In this document: piece after piece, positions 37,517 to 47,702 of the stretch
How the letters are laid out: every line of letters starts with the position of its first letter
How positions within the stretch are numbered: position 1 is the first letter of the stretch
DNA from: Spirochaetota bacterium
Lineage (GTDB): Bacteria; Spirochaetota; B62-G9; DRHN01
Assembly: GCA_016934265.1 (NCBI GenBank)
Contig: JAFGTF010000132.1
Coordinates: 1 to 64,000, forward strand
Reading direction: 5' to 3'
Length of the DNA stretch: 64,000 nt
Translations under genes and position numbers: made by a program
Notes under the pieces: generated by a model
Seen by the model: the letters and a program-made list of their open reading frames with translations, nothing else
Told to the model about the DNA's origin: nothing
The model's database searches: none

Positions 37517-38764
37517 TTACTTCGTCGGCCACGGCGGCTTGGGATATATGGCCTTCGCCGTTGCCTTTTCCTTCGGCCCGACAACCTCGAATACACCATT
37601 CTGCCACTGGCCGATCTGGCCTGCGTAACACTCGACCGCAAGAAGTCCGCCGCCGTCACCGAACATGTCGAACCAGGTTTCTCCCAGCACGGTATCGAAC
37701 TTTTCCGTCGCCAGTACGTCCCGTACCTTCTTCTGGTTCAGTGTCCCGGCCTTTTCGATGGCCTGCTCGAGGCACTGCAGTCCCGCATAATACGGCAGAT
37801 GGCCCCACCAGTCCAGTATATCCTCGGGGTAGCGTGAGATGAACTTCTCATAGAACTCCTTGGCTGCGGGAGAGCTTTTATAGTTCCAGGCGCCGTACGC
37901 AAGGACGCCTTCCACCACATCCTTGCCGAAAATCTTCTTGTACACGGCAAAGTTACCGCCGGGGCCGAATACAATGGCCTTCGGGTTGAATCCGAGCTCG
38001 ATCGACTGCCCTGTAACGAGGAAACCGGTGTCAGGATACGTAAAGGAGCAGAACGCATCGACATTGAGCGCCTTGGCTTCCTTCAATATCGGTGATACGT
38101 CCTTGATGTCGGGCGGGGTGCTCTTGACCAGCGCTATTTCGATTCCCCTCTTACCGAACTCTCTCGTCGCCACACCGGAATACTCTATGCCATGGAGGTC
38201 CTCGATAAAGATTATCGCGACTTTCTTCACTCCCCATTCCTCATAGAGGTCGGCCAGAGCGGGCATCTGGTTGTGGTCGGAGTAATTGAGGACTCCGAAG
38301 AAATAGGGCATCGCGGGAAGCATATCAGTGATTGTCGTCGCTCCACCCTCGGCGCCCATCAGGATATAGCCGTGCCTGTTTGCCACTGCGCCGGCGGCGA
38401 ATAGAAACGCGGTGCTCGCCGGGGGGAACACGAAATCGACTTTGTCTTCAAGCATCAGCTTTTCCAGCAGTCTCGTCATCGTACCCATATCGCTCTTATC
38501 ATCATAGATAATCGTCTCGATGGGTAACTTTTTCCCGTATTCCTCGACATAGATCCCGCCCTTCTCATTGATCTCATCGATCCACATCTTGTAGATCGGC
38601 CCGAACGCGGTCTCTTCATAGATAGCCAACGGACCCGAGAGGGGCCTCGCGGCACCGAACACAATCGAGTTTTTTTCTTTCTTTGATTCCGCCAGACAGG
38701 CGATCGGAAAGAGAGCGAAGGCAACCAGTACGATGATACAGATAACGTATTTCGTATATTTCAT
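37517..38764 (-). CDS. ABC transporter substrate-binding protein (LivK-like)
   Basis: MKYTKYVICIIVLVAFALFPIACLAESKKEKNSIVFGAARPLSGPLAIYEE... periplasmic-binding fold type I. Confidence 0.9.
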   Translation of the reverse strand: MKYTKYVICIIVLVAFALFPIACLAESKKEKNSIVFGAARPLSGPLAIYEETAFGPIYKMWIDEINEKGGIYVEEYGKKLPIETIIYDDKSDMGTMTRLLEKLMLEDKVDFVFPPASTAFLFAAGAVANRHGYILMGAEGGATTITDMLPAMPYFFGVLNYSDHNQMPALADLYEEWGVKKVAIIFIEDLHGIEYSGVATREFGKRGIEIALVKSTPPDIKDVSPILKEAKALNVDAFCSFTYPDTGFLVTGQSIELGFNPKAIVFGPGGNFAVYKKIFGKDVVEGVLAYGAWNYKSSPAAKEFYEKFISRYPEDILDWWGHLPYYAGLQCLEQAIEKAGTLNQKKVRDVLATEKFDTVLGETWFDMFGDGGGLLAVECYAGQIGQWQNGVFEVVGPKEKATAKAIYPKPPWPTK

Positions 38765-39059
38765 CTTCTTTTCTCCTTTTTTATTTTTTATTCGTCGTCT
38801 TCGAATAACGCCCTGCTGGGCCTGGATGAACACCCCCTTTCTTCGCCCGAATCTTCATTGATTCGAGGCTCTTGAAGAAGTTTGTTCTTTCCTCATGCGC
38901 CGTAAAAAAAGGAAGGCGTGTATATATTCATACTTTTAGAGGCCGTCTTCTTTTCGCAGGAAAAAGACACGAAAAGACGCCTGCCCCCGATACGCCGCTT
39001 CCCGGAAAAACTGTGTATCGCGTTCCTGCCGGCATACCCCTCCTTCCGTGCACTAAACA

Positions 39060-39082
39060 GAATACGTTCACTGAACACATTC
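39060..39082. promoter_or_regulatory. 23-bp palindromic operator-like site, copy C
   Basis: GAATACGTTCACTGAACACATTC; abuts minus promoter TTGACA (39110-39105) -16- TAAACT (39088-39083). Confidence 0.8.
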
Positions 39083-39254
39083 AGTTTACCCGATACAAGA
39101 CAAATGTCAATAAAAAAATCAGGAAAAAGAAATTTTTGAAGGATCAGCCTGGAAACGGAATGTTATATATTCGATAACCGCGGGAACCCGGATAATGACA
39201 AATGTGGACCAAGACCGCATCTCTTCAGTATCATGCCTCAAACGTATCGTAACC

Positions 39255-39290
39255 CCGAAAAAAAGGAGGCCCCGATGGAGCCTCCTTGAT
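39255..39290 (-). terminator. Rho-independent terminator downstream of receiver/oxidoreductase genes
   Basis: Minus strand: AAGGAGGC-TCCATCGGG-GCCTCCTT followed by TTTTT; 8-bp stem (39263-39270 / 39280-39287). Confidence 0.8.
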
Positions 39291-39407
39291 TACTACCGAA
39301 CACTCATAAAACCAACGGTACCCTACTGTCCTGTTTCGATATCCCGCGACTTCACACTCGGGAAAAAGCGGAATAAACCGTCATGCGAACATTACCCGCC
39401 GTTTGCC

Positions 39408-39794
39408 CTACTGAATATTCAGCAACTCCTTTACTTTGGCGACAAGCACCTCCGGCTGAACAGGTTTATCAAAGAAATAATCAACCGGTAAATACTCCTC
39501 GTGAGGAGCAAAGCGGTACGGTACCTTCTTCTCCACGTGTACCGCAGTGAGAAGAATAATAGGAAGCTCCCTCAGTTTCAGTTGCTCCCGTATGGTTCTC
39601 GCGACATCAAACCCCTCGAAGTTATCGGGCATGAGTACATCGAGAATTATCAGATCGGGCTTCTCGGACCTGACCATTCCGAGCCCTTCCTCAGGACCGT
39701 AGGCAGATACTACGGAAAAGCCTTTCTCTTCGAGTACCAGGCGTATCATGTCCTGCAGGTCCTTGTCATCATCTATTATCAATATCTTCGACAT
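39408..39794 (-). CDS. Stand-alone response-regulator receiver protein
   Basis: KILIIDDDKDLQDMIRLVLEEKGFSV...PDLIILDVLMPDNFEGFDVAR...IILLTA...DKPVQPEVL. Confidence 0.93.
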   Translation of the reverse strand: MSKILIIDDDKDLQDMIRLVLEEKGFSVVSAYGPEEGLGMVRSEKPDLIILDVLMPDNFEGFDVARTIREQLKLRELPIILLTAVHVEKKVPYRFAPHEEYLPVDYFFDKPVQPEVLVAKVKELLNIQ

Positions 39795-39808
39795 GTAATC
39801 CCTCCGTT

Positions 39809-41149
39809 CTATGAAAGCTTGAGCAGGGCCGACTCGGCGGCATTGACATACTGGTAGGATACTGGAGAGGCTGTCAACGCCGGATGCGTCCCCATCTGGA
39901 AACAGGCGATATCATCTATCGTCATCTTATGCTGAATGCATGCACTGGCGACATTAACGAGCTCACCAACCGCTTTATCACCCATCATCTGCGTCCCGAT
40001 CAGCACCTTTGTCCTTTTTTCGAAAATCAGCTTTACCAGCTGCGGCATCATGCCCGGCATACTGCCCGGATGGCGGTTCGGGCCCGAAGCGACTCCAGTG
40101 ATGACGTCATACCCCTGCTCCTTAGCGAACTTTTCGGAGAGGCCTGCAACGGCAAAGCTGTGATCGCCGATGGCGGAAGAGAATACACCGATCGTACCGA
40201 CGCTCTCGCGCTGTACCCCGTACAGGTTGGCGCCTGCGATTCGAGCTTCGGAACTGGCGATCGACGCAAGCTTCAGCTTCGACGGCTTGCCTCCGAAAAA
40301 CGAGAACTTCTCCGCACAGTCGCCGCAAGAGAAGACGTTCTCATCGCTGGTGCGCATGGTCCGGTCGACCCAGATGGATCCGGTCGGCCCAAGCCGAAGG
40401 CCCGCGTTTTTGGCAAGGTCTATATTGGCGACCGTGCCGATTCCTACGATAACCATATCGGCTTCAAGGACGGATCCGTCGCCTATCTTCACGCCCTCCG
40501 CCTTGGTTTTTCCCTCGATCGAGACGACCTTGCTGCCGGACACGATATTGACGCCGCGTTCCTTCAGCAGTTTTTCCGCTTCTTCACAGAACTCTTCGTC
40601 AAAGGCAAGCTGCAGACAGTGCGGCAGGAGCTCGCAGATGGTGACATCCTTGCCTTCCAATTTGTTTATTTCGTCTGAGACTTCTACGCCGATGAAACCG
40701 CCGCCGATTACTACGATTTTCTTTGCGTTCTCCATGACCTTCTGCATCTTTGTTAGATGTTCGACGTCCTTGTATACCGGAAAGACGTTCTCTTTCTCGA
40801 ACCCCGGTATGGGCGGCATCATGGGGTGAGAACCTGTCGCTATAATCAGCTTTCCGTACTGAATCGTTTCATTCGACTTGGTGCTCAAGCTCAAACTCCC
40901 GCAGTCTATTGCTGTCACTTCGTCGAGCATTATTTCGACGTTGTTCTTCTCGAGCGGGGTATCCGGAATGAGGTTCTTCTCGGGGGTTCCCACCGTGCCG
41001 AATATGTACGGAATTCCACACGGGATGGGAACAAGCTTTTCCTTTCGCACAAGCAATATCTTCTTATCAGGATAGTGCCTTCTTGCCGTAATGGCGGCCG
41101 TCAGACCCGCCGCGCTGCCACCGATAATGACAACATCTGCCTTTTTCAT
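39809..41149 (-). CDS. FAD-dependent pyridine nucleotide-disulfide oxidoreductase (CoA-disulfide reductase/NADH oxidase type)
   Basis: ADVVIIGGSAAGLTAAITARR...PIPCGIPYIFG...KKIVVIGGGFIGVEVSDEI...ENVFSCGDCAE. Confidence 0.9.
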   Translation of the reverse strand: MKKADVVIIGGSAAGLTAAITARRHYPDKKILLVRKEKLVPIPCGIPYIFGTVGTPEKNLIPDTPLEKNNVEIMLDEVTAIDCGSLSLSTKSNETIQYGKLIIATGSHPMMPPIPGFEKENVFPVYKDVEHLTKMQKVMENAKKIVVIGGGFIGVEVSDEINKLEGKDVTICELLPHCLQLAFDEEFCEEAEKLLKERGVNIVSGSKVVSIEGKTKAEGVKIGDGSVLEADMVIVGIGTVANIDLAKNAGLRLGPTGSIWVDRTMRTSDENVFSCGDCAEKFSFFGGKPSKLKLASIASSEARIAGANLYGVQRESVGTIGVFSSAIGDHSFAVAGLSEKFAKEQGYDVITGVASGPNRHPGSMPGMMPQLVKLIFEKRTKVLIGTQMMGDKAVGELVNVASACIQHKMTIDDIACFQMGTHPALTASPVSYQYVNAAESALLKLS

Positions 41150-41715
41150 ACTTTACTCCTCCGTTTATGTAATATTATGGTCACCTCCTGAGGCAGGATT
41201 CACTCTTTTGATTTGATCCAGCCTGGAAGAAAAACGTCCGGGAAATAAAAACGAAACGACCACTATGTTCCATATTTCTTCCTTAATCAAAACTGTATTG
41301 GGAAGGGATAAATAATTATTGCAATTGTCATTCGTTATTATTATGTCATAAATTTGTCGATAATTCAATCATTTATTTTTCATAATAATAATTAATAGCA
41401 TCATTCATGTTACAAATACAGCCAAAAAAAACGGTTTTTAACAAATTACCGGGTATCCGTGATATATACACTCTACGGGATATAGCGAACGGATATATGG
41501 TGTGCCTTTTTTCGGTATACCGGTGTGATATAAATGTATGGCAGTAGTAAAGAAGCCGGCTTAATACTCCTTTCCAAGCTAACAAACGGCACCTCGTAAT
41601 CATACGAATACTGATCGAAACATTCATTCTACAGAAAAATTATTAAAACAGGAATCCGCTTCACACGTAGCGTTTGGATTACTATCATTGAGTAAAAACA
41701 CGAAGGGGAGGCTGA

Positions 41716-42060
41716 ATGGAAACCCAGCTGGAATTGAATGAAGAACGTATCAGACTGTTTGAGAGGTTTAAACAGGTACTTCCGGAAGTCGGTTTCGCAG
41801 TACTCGGTATGCTCGACACGATCTATAAGGACGGTGCTCTCGATGCAAAGACAAAATACCTCATCGCCCTGGCCGTTGCGCTCAAGGCCGGCTGTACCAA
41901 TTGCATCCTCGCTCAGACTACGAGAGCACTGGAGACCGGCGCAACAAAAGAAGAAATACTAGAAACCGTTTCCGTGGTGGTGGCGATGAGCGGTACGACA
42001 GGCACGGCGGAATCGCTTCGCGTAATAAAACTGCTCGACGAAATGGGAAAGCTCGACTGA
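41716..42060 (+). CDS. Carboxymuconolactone decarboxylase (AhpD-like) family protein
   Basis: LDAKTKYLIALAVALKAGCTNCILAQTTRALETGATKEEILETVSVVVAMSG; CxxC motif. Confidence 0.9.
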   Translation: METQLELNEERIRLFERFKQVLPEVGFAVLGMLDTIYKDGALDAKTKYLIALAVALKAGCTNCILAQTTRALETGATKEEILETVSVVVAMSGTTGTAESLRVIKLLDEMGKLD

Positions 42061-42245
42061 GTTGATTGTAAAAACTCCGGCATATACCGTACTGCAAGCA
42101 GTATATTATTTTGCATGAGAAAAAAAAGGGAGTACCGCTTTACAAATACTCATTACAAGGGCTGAGATCGGATTTGCTTTCTTTCTTCAAGTGAAAGGGC
42201 AGATCTGTTTCATTTTTGTTCGGATTACATTATGAGGGGTTACAT

Positions 42246-43082
42246 ATGGAGTTTAATCGTACGGAAGCGGAGGTTCGCGTGGAGATACAGCGTCTTCAAG
42301 CCGGTATCACCGGCTTACGCACGCATGGTTCGTTCCAGGCCACAAGCACCGGCCCGCTCGTTCCCGGCTGTAAGATATGCACGCATATGGCGCATATGTC
42401 CTTTCAGCTCGGGTTCCGCTGCAACGCCGACTGCCCTTTTTGTTTTCTCCATACCTATCAGGCCGACCATCCCGACGATGATGAAACGTACTATCGGCGG
42501 GCGCTTCTGAAAGAGTTTCACCGGCGCAGGGACGAGCTGGAGGGGGTCTCTCTGACCGGCGGCGAGCCCCTCTTACACCTGCCCGAGCTGGAGGCTGCCG
42601 TATGCGAAATGAGGGAAGCAAAACCGGGTCTGCACTTCTGGGTCTATACCAACGGTATCCTCGCCGATGAAGAGCGACTCGGTGTTCTTCAGTCTCTCGG
42701 AATCGGAGAAATACGGTTCAACCTCGCGGCGGGGAATTACGGCGGGATAATGCTGAAAAATCTCGAACAGGCGAGAAGAATGTTCGAGTACGTTGTCGTA
42801 GAAGTACCGTCATATCCGAAGCAGAAAGACCTTTTGATGGAGAGCCTTGGAGAGCTGGACCGTATAGGAATAGATCAATTGAATCTCCAGGAGCTTCTGG
42901 TGACCGACGCCAACGCGAACAAGCTCGAGGGAGAGGGATACCAATCGGGTATCCTGTTCCTTAAAAAGTATTTTCTCTACGGAAGCAGAAGAATGACATA
43001 CGAGGTGATGCAGCACTGCATTGACGAGAAATATTCATTTACAGTCAACGATTGTTCGGCAAGCAGATTTGGCAGGGAATAA
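42246..43082 (+). CDS. Radical SAM protein
   Basis: GFRCNADCPFCFLH (CX3CX2C), 'VSLTGGEPLLHLPELEAAV', 'FWVYTNGIL'. Start placed at 42246 after a GAGGGG RBS. Confidence 0.88.
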   Translation: MEFNRTEAEVRVEIQRLQAGITGLRTHGSFQATSTGPLVPGCKICTHMAHMSFQLGFRCNADCPFCFLHTYQADHPDDDETYYRRALLKEFHRRRDELEGVSLTGGEPLLHLPELEAAVCEMREAKPGLHFWVYTNGILADEERLGVLQSLGIGEIRFNLAAGNYGGIMLKNLEQARRMFEYVVVEVPSYPKQKDLLMESLGELDRIGIDQLNLQELLVTDANANKLEGEGYQSGILFLKKYFLYGSRRMTYEVMQHCIDEKYSFTVNDCSASRFGRE

Positions 43083-43169
43083 TGAAGGAAACCCAAGTAT
43101 GGCACGGCAGAAAACGGATCGAAACCAAGATAACGGTCGAGTGATTGACAAAAGAGGAACTGGAACCAA

Positions 43170-43200
43170 GGGTCATAGGCAGATTTGACCCCTTTGACTT
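43170..43200. repeat. Copy of dispersed GCAGATTTGACCCCTTTGACTT repeat
   Basis: 22-bp exact core also at 58298-58319 and (inverted, shorter) near 57941. Confidence 0.85.
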
Positions 43201-44303
43201 CCGTAGTCAATCGCAGTTTCATACATTGCAACAATGTTTTCCGGCGGTACGTCGGGTTGAATATTATGAACGGAACTCAAAATATAGCCTCCGCCGGGAG
43301 CCAAATCATCAATTCTTCGCTTGACCTCCAGCTCGACCTCCTGCGTGCTGCCGTATGGCAGCACATGCTGGGTATCGATTCCTCCCCAAAAACACAAATC
43401 TTTTCCATACTCGGTTTTCAATCTCTTAGTATCCATATCCCGCGCACTGACCTGTACGGGGTTCAATATTTCCACACCAAGGTCGATAAGGTCCGGTATA
43501 AAGTGAACTGCCGCTCCACAACAATGCCAGGCGATACGGGCATCTGTTTTTGATTTTATAAACTTGATCTGTTCAAAATCCAGAGGCTTCATATATTCAC
43601 GGTAGAATGCAGGTGAGTACAACGGTCCGTTTTGGCCGGTCATATCACCCCATATCTGTATTACGTCGAGATATTCACCGGCTTCATCCAGAAATGCCCC
43701 ATATATTTCCATCATGGATTCCAACACCTTTTCATAGAGCGTTACAAAATATTTCTTATTGATAACCATATCCATTAAAAAATTATCCAATCCTCTCAAG
43801 TACCATGCCGTTTCGTTTACACTCGAGATCGAGGTAAAAACCGCAAACCCGCTGTCCCTGAAAGCCCTCGCAGTGTCTTTTATACCCTTCATCCTCGCCC
43901 CGTCGATATTCGTTGGAAAAGGATATTTCTTGAGCGACTCGACATCATCGATCTCTGAAAGCGGGTGTTCGACCATTTCAAAGTAAAACACACCGTCTTT
44001 TTTCTCCTATACGATACCCCACTCGTTACGAAAAGCATTTTCTTCCGGAATTTCTTCAACAGCCGCATCACCAGGAAAAACATATCTCGTATCAACGTGA
44101 AATTTTTGCAGTATATCAACCGGTATAACGGCAAGCTGTTGTACCCTTTCGAGAATTCGGACGGGAAATTCAAGTCCAAGATGCGTACCAAGGTTTTCCA
44201 GTGCTATGGCGCATATTCCTGACTGGAATCCGCCTAAATCGATCGGAACACGGTCAGCTTCTTTATGCGCAAGAATAGTCAAGACCCTCTCTCTCGACGT
44301 CAT
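43173..44303 (-). pseudogene. Uroporphyrinogen decarboxylase-family methyltransferase interrupted by one in-frame TAG
   Basis: MTSRERVLTILAHKEADRVPIDLGG...ENAFRNEWGIV-[TAG 44009-44007]-EKKDGVFYFEMVEHPLSEIDD...; both ORFs are in the same frame. Confidence 0.85.
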
Positions 44304-44858
44304 TCTTCCTCCATTCCTTTTTATCAATATCTGCTTTACAACCGGCCTGCAGTTGTTGATAGATCCGAACCCGTCTGTTTTATCTTTATTCACTAAAAAA
44401 ACTTAATACGCTCGACCTGTCTGCAGACTCCGTACTACTACGAGAGTTATGCAGGCGCATGATGGAGCGAGGCCGCATACCCGCGCTCCAATCGGGTCGA
44501 CGGCCTCGAAAACGGGAGGCCGGCACCACAAGGAGCCATACCGGCCGTAAATGATTATAGTATCACCGCCGATGATCCACAAGCACTTTCACCTCGAGTG
44601 CTATGACGGACACCTCCCGGTTCAACACCGTACCCCGAAGTACAGCATGCCTAAGCCGCGACAAGGAAGAGACGTCAAAGCGGTGATACGATCGTTACAA
44701 AAACCAATGGCAGATTCGATCCCTTTTATTCTTTTTTAAAAAACATGTCGTCACGGGCCGACATAAAAAAAATATTTCCATCGAAATACGATATTGTGTA
44801 TTATTGGTAATTATGTCTTATACTCTGTGACACCTGCTGTAACGGCTTTTCCGGTATC

Positions 44859-46277
44859 ATGTTAGGCGAATTGGCATTACATAATAAAGGGGCGCCTGTC
44901 GTGGATAAACGGACCGATAGTAATGATATGGAAAAGGGTATACGGTATCGGCGGATCAGGAAAGCCTGGATGTGGCTTACAGAGCCTCCCCAGAGCCTTG
45001 AACTGCCGGCATTACGACGAAGATCGCGCCTTCTTTTAATTATTATACTTGCGATCCTGCTGATCGATGTACTGATGGCGGCATCCACGCCGCTGCAGCT
45101 TTTATACACCGAATCTCAACAAATGCGAGTCATGCTCGCGGTCACGTTCCCGATAATGTACGCGGTACTTGCCGCCTTCTTCTTAGGCGCGTATGTGCTC
45201 TGCCGCATGGGCCGCTACAAGGCATCCGCAATTATGGTAGTCTTTATCGCGACATGCATAGGCTATTCAACCCTTTTCGTCGTCAAAGAGTCGAGCCATA
45301 TCGTGTACCCGATAGCCGGAGTCCTGCTGAGCAGCATTCTCCTATCGAGGTTTACGACGATAGCGCTCTTTTCGGCAATACTGGTGGGAACAAGTCTGTT
45401 GCCGGTTTTCTCCAAAGGGTTCACCATCGATGATGTCACCAGCGCATTGATCATTATGGTTGGAATCGGGATTCTCAGCTCAATAGCGGCGGTGATCCAT
45501 GACCGGGATCTCGATCAGATTGAAAAACAAACCGATACTATCCGGCAGAATCAGGAGAAGCTCCTTGAAGCGAAAAAGATGGAGGCGGTCGCCAGGCTGT
45601 CTGCGGGAATCGCCCACGAATTCAATAATATCATCACCGGCATTATCGGGTACTCCGAGATAATCTCCAAACAGTCCGATGAATCCATTAAAACGAATGC
45701 GAGGATAATTAAAGATGCAGGTATGCGGGCGGGCCGGCTCACCGAACATTTGCTTTCATTCAGCCGCCAGCAGCTTCTTCGCCCCCGGGAAACGGACCTC
45801 AATGCGATCATCACACATCTCGAGCATATGCTGCGGAATACAATGAACGACAGTATTACCCTCACACTCATGCTGGATCCCGAGCTGAGCAGCGTTTACG
45901 TCGATCCATCGCAAATCGAAGAGATGATCCATAGTCTCGTTACCAAGGCCCGGAATAACGTATCAACGGGAGGCAACATCACCATTAAAACCCAGAACAT
46001 CGCAATCAGCGGTCGAACCCTCGATACGGATTTACACCCAGGCAGGTACTGCCTGCTTACTATAACCGATTCCGGCCCGGCCCTGGATAAAGAGCTAATA
46101 TCGAGAGTATTCGAGCCGTTTTTCACAACGGGAGATTTCGGAACGGGAGATCTCGAATTGGCGGCCGCATACGGCTTTATACGCCAGAGCGACGGCCACA
46201 TAGAAATTGAAAGCAATCCTGAAAAAGGCAACGTGTTCTGTGTGTATCTACCTCAGTTCGAAGATAAAACGGCATAG
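44859..46277 (+). CDS. Membrane histidine-kinase-like protein with degenerate ATP-binding domain
   Basis: TM region, H-box 'GIAHEFNNIITGIIGYSEII', F-box 'FEPFFTT'; N/G1/G2 boxes altered (see finding). Confidence 0.85.
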   Translation: MLGELALHNKGAPVVDKRTDSNDMEKGIRYRRIRKAWMWLTEPPQSLELPALRRRSRLLLIIILAILLIDVLMAASTPLQLLYTESQQMRVMLAVTFPIMYAVLAAFFLGAYVLCRMGRYKASAIMVVFIATCIGYSTLFVVKESSHIVYPIAGVLLSSILLSRFTTIALFSAILVGTSLLPVFSKGFTIDDVTSALIIMVGIGILSSIAAVIHDRDLDQIEKQTDTIRQNQEKLLEAKKMEAVARLSAGIAHEFNNIITGIIGYSEIISKQSDESIKTNARIIKDAGMRAGRLTEHLLSFSRQQLLRPRETDLNAIITHLEHMLRNTMNDSITLTLMLDPELSSVYVDPSQIEEMIHSLVTKARNNVSTGGNITIKTQNIAISGRTLDTDLHPGRYCLLTITDSGPALDKELISRVFEPFFTTGDFGTGDLELAAAYGFIRQSDGHIEIESNPEKGNVFCVYLPQFEDKTA

Positions 46278-46570
46278 CATACGCGTCTCAGGCCTAAAAA
46301 CCCTGTAAACCGGAGCATTGGTACGCTACAACTCTTTATATACTATCGAATTATGTTTCCCGCTATTTTCCGGCGATCACTGTAATTACTCACTAATTTC
46401 GATATAGCGGGTCGATACCTCCAGATTTTGGTCTTTCACGATTGTATATTATCGCCGAGTTTCCACAATATCATCGAAATTCAGGAAACCGAATAATGAC
46501 CGTATCTGAACGGCGAAAAGAAGCGGTAATGACGAAGAAGGGGTATTGATCGTATAATTTCAGTGTCTCT

Positions 46571-47602
46571 TCATGCCGTCACAATAACCTTTAAGGATTC
46601 CTTTGCTGTTTTTACGAGCTCGAGCGCCTCCCCGATCCGCTCGAGCGGATATCGATGGGTTATGAGTTTTTTCGTATCAATCCGTTTACCCGATATCAGG
46701 GTGAGTGCTTCACGCGTTTCTATAGGTGATGCGGAATAGCTGGTATAGACGGTAAACTCCGAAAAGAAAAACCGATTGAGATCGATGGGAAAAAAAACGT
46801 CCGGAGTAAAAGGGGCGAAGATATATACGGTCGATCCCTTTTCCGCGGTTGCCATCGCTTCCTGTAGTGCGTTGATCTGCCCTGTACACAATATGACCAC
46901 GTCGGCACCCCTGCCCTCGTTCAGATCTTTAAATTTCCCCGCTACCTCTTCCTCCTTGAAATTGATGGTATGGTCCGAACCGAGCTCCTTCGCTTTTTCG
47001 AGCCTGTAGGGCACCGAATCGACTACAATGACCTTTCCCGCACCGAACATGCGGGCAAGCTGTACATGGACCAGGCCCATGAAACCCGCCCCGATAACGG
47101 CAATAGCATCACCGATGTGTATATTCGCTCTTTTTATACCCTTGATGCAGCATGCCACGGGCTCTATGAGAGTGCCTTCATCATGTGACATCCCTTCCGG
47201 CAGCAGGAGCGTATCCCGCTCTACATTCAGCTTCGGTACGACGATATGGTCGGCAAAACCGCCGGGGAAAAAAGCGGACTCCTTGAAGGTCCGGCAGAGG
47301 GTGTAATATCCGCGCCTGCAGTAATGGCAGACGAAGCAGGGAACATGGTGGTGGGCAAAGACCCGGTCGCCTTCCTTCAACCCCTTCACATTCTTACCGA
47401 CCTCGACTACATCTCCTGAAGGCTCATGGCCGAAATATGTCGGGACTCTGGGTTCCATGTACCAGTCGGATATATCGCTTCCGCAGATTCCGCACGCTTT
47501 TACTCTTACCTTTATCTCTCCCTCTTTTATCTCCGGAAGCTCCACGGTTTCGATCCTGATATCACTGCCGCCGTAATACCTGGCTGCCTTCGCGGTGTGC
47601 AT
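46571..47602 (-). CDS. Zinc-dependent (MDR) polyol/alcohol dehydrogenase
   Basis: VRVKACGICGSDISDWYMEPRVPTYFGHEPSGDVVEVGKNVKGLKEGDRVFAHHHVPCFVCHYCRRGYYTLC. Start corrected to 47602. Confidence 0.92.
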   Translation of the reverse strand: MHTAKAARYYGGSDIRIETVELPEIKEGEIKVRVKACGICGSDISDWYMEPRVPTYFGHEPSGDVVEVGKNVKGLKEGDRVFAHHHVPCFVCHYCRRGYYTLCRTFKESAFFPGGFADHIVVPKLNVERDTLLLPEGMSHDEGTLIEPVACCIKGIKRANIHIGDAIAVIGAGFMGLVHVQLARMFGAGKVIVVDSVPYRLEKAKELGSDHTINFKEEEVAGKFKDLNEGRGADVVILCTGQINALQEAMATAEKGSTVYIFAPFTPDVFFPIDLNRFFFSEFTVYTSYSASPIETREALTLISGKRIDTKKLITHRYPLERIGEALELVKTAKESLKVIVTA

Positions 47603-47702
47603 CGGTTGACTATCTCCTGTTTCTGGTATTCCCTGTCGACCGTTTCCGGCCGCTTTTGCTCTCTTTTCGAACATAGGGATGAGCTGTTAATCTCGGTGCC
47701 AT

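Noticed and set aside
44007-44009. Pyrrolysine recoding as the default explanation for the TAG
   Set aside because: No pyl genes seen and the family is not a known Pyl user; kept only as a testable alternative.
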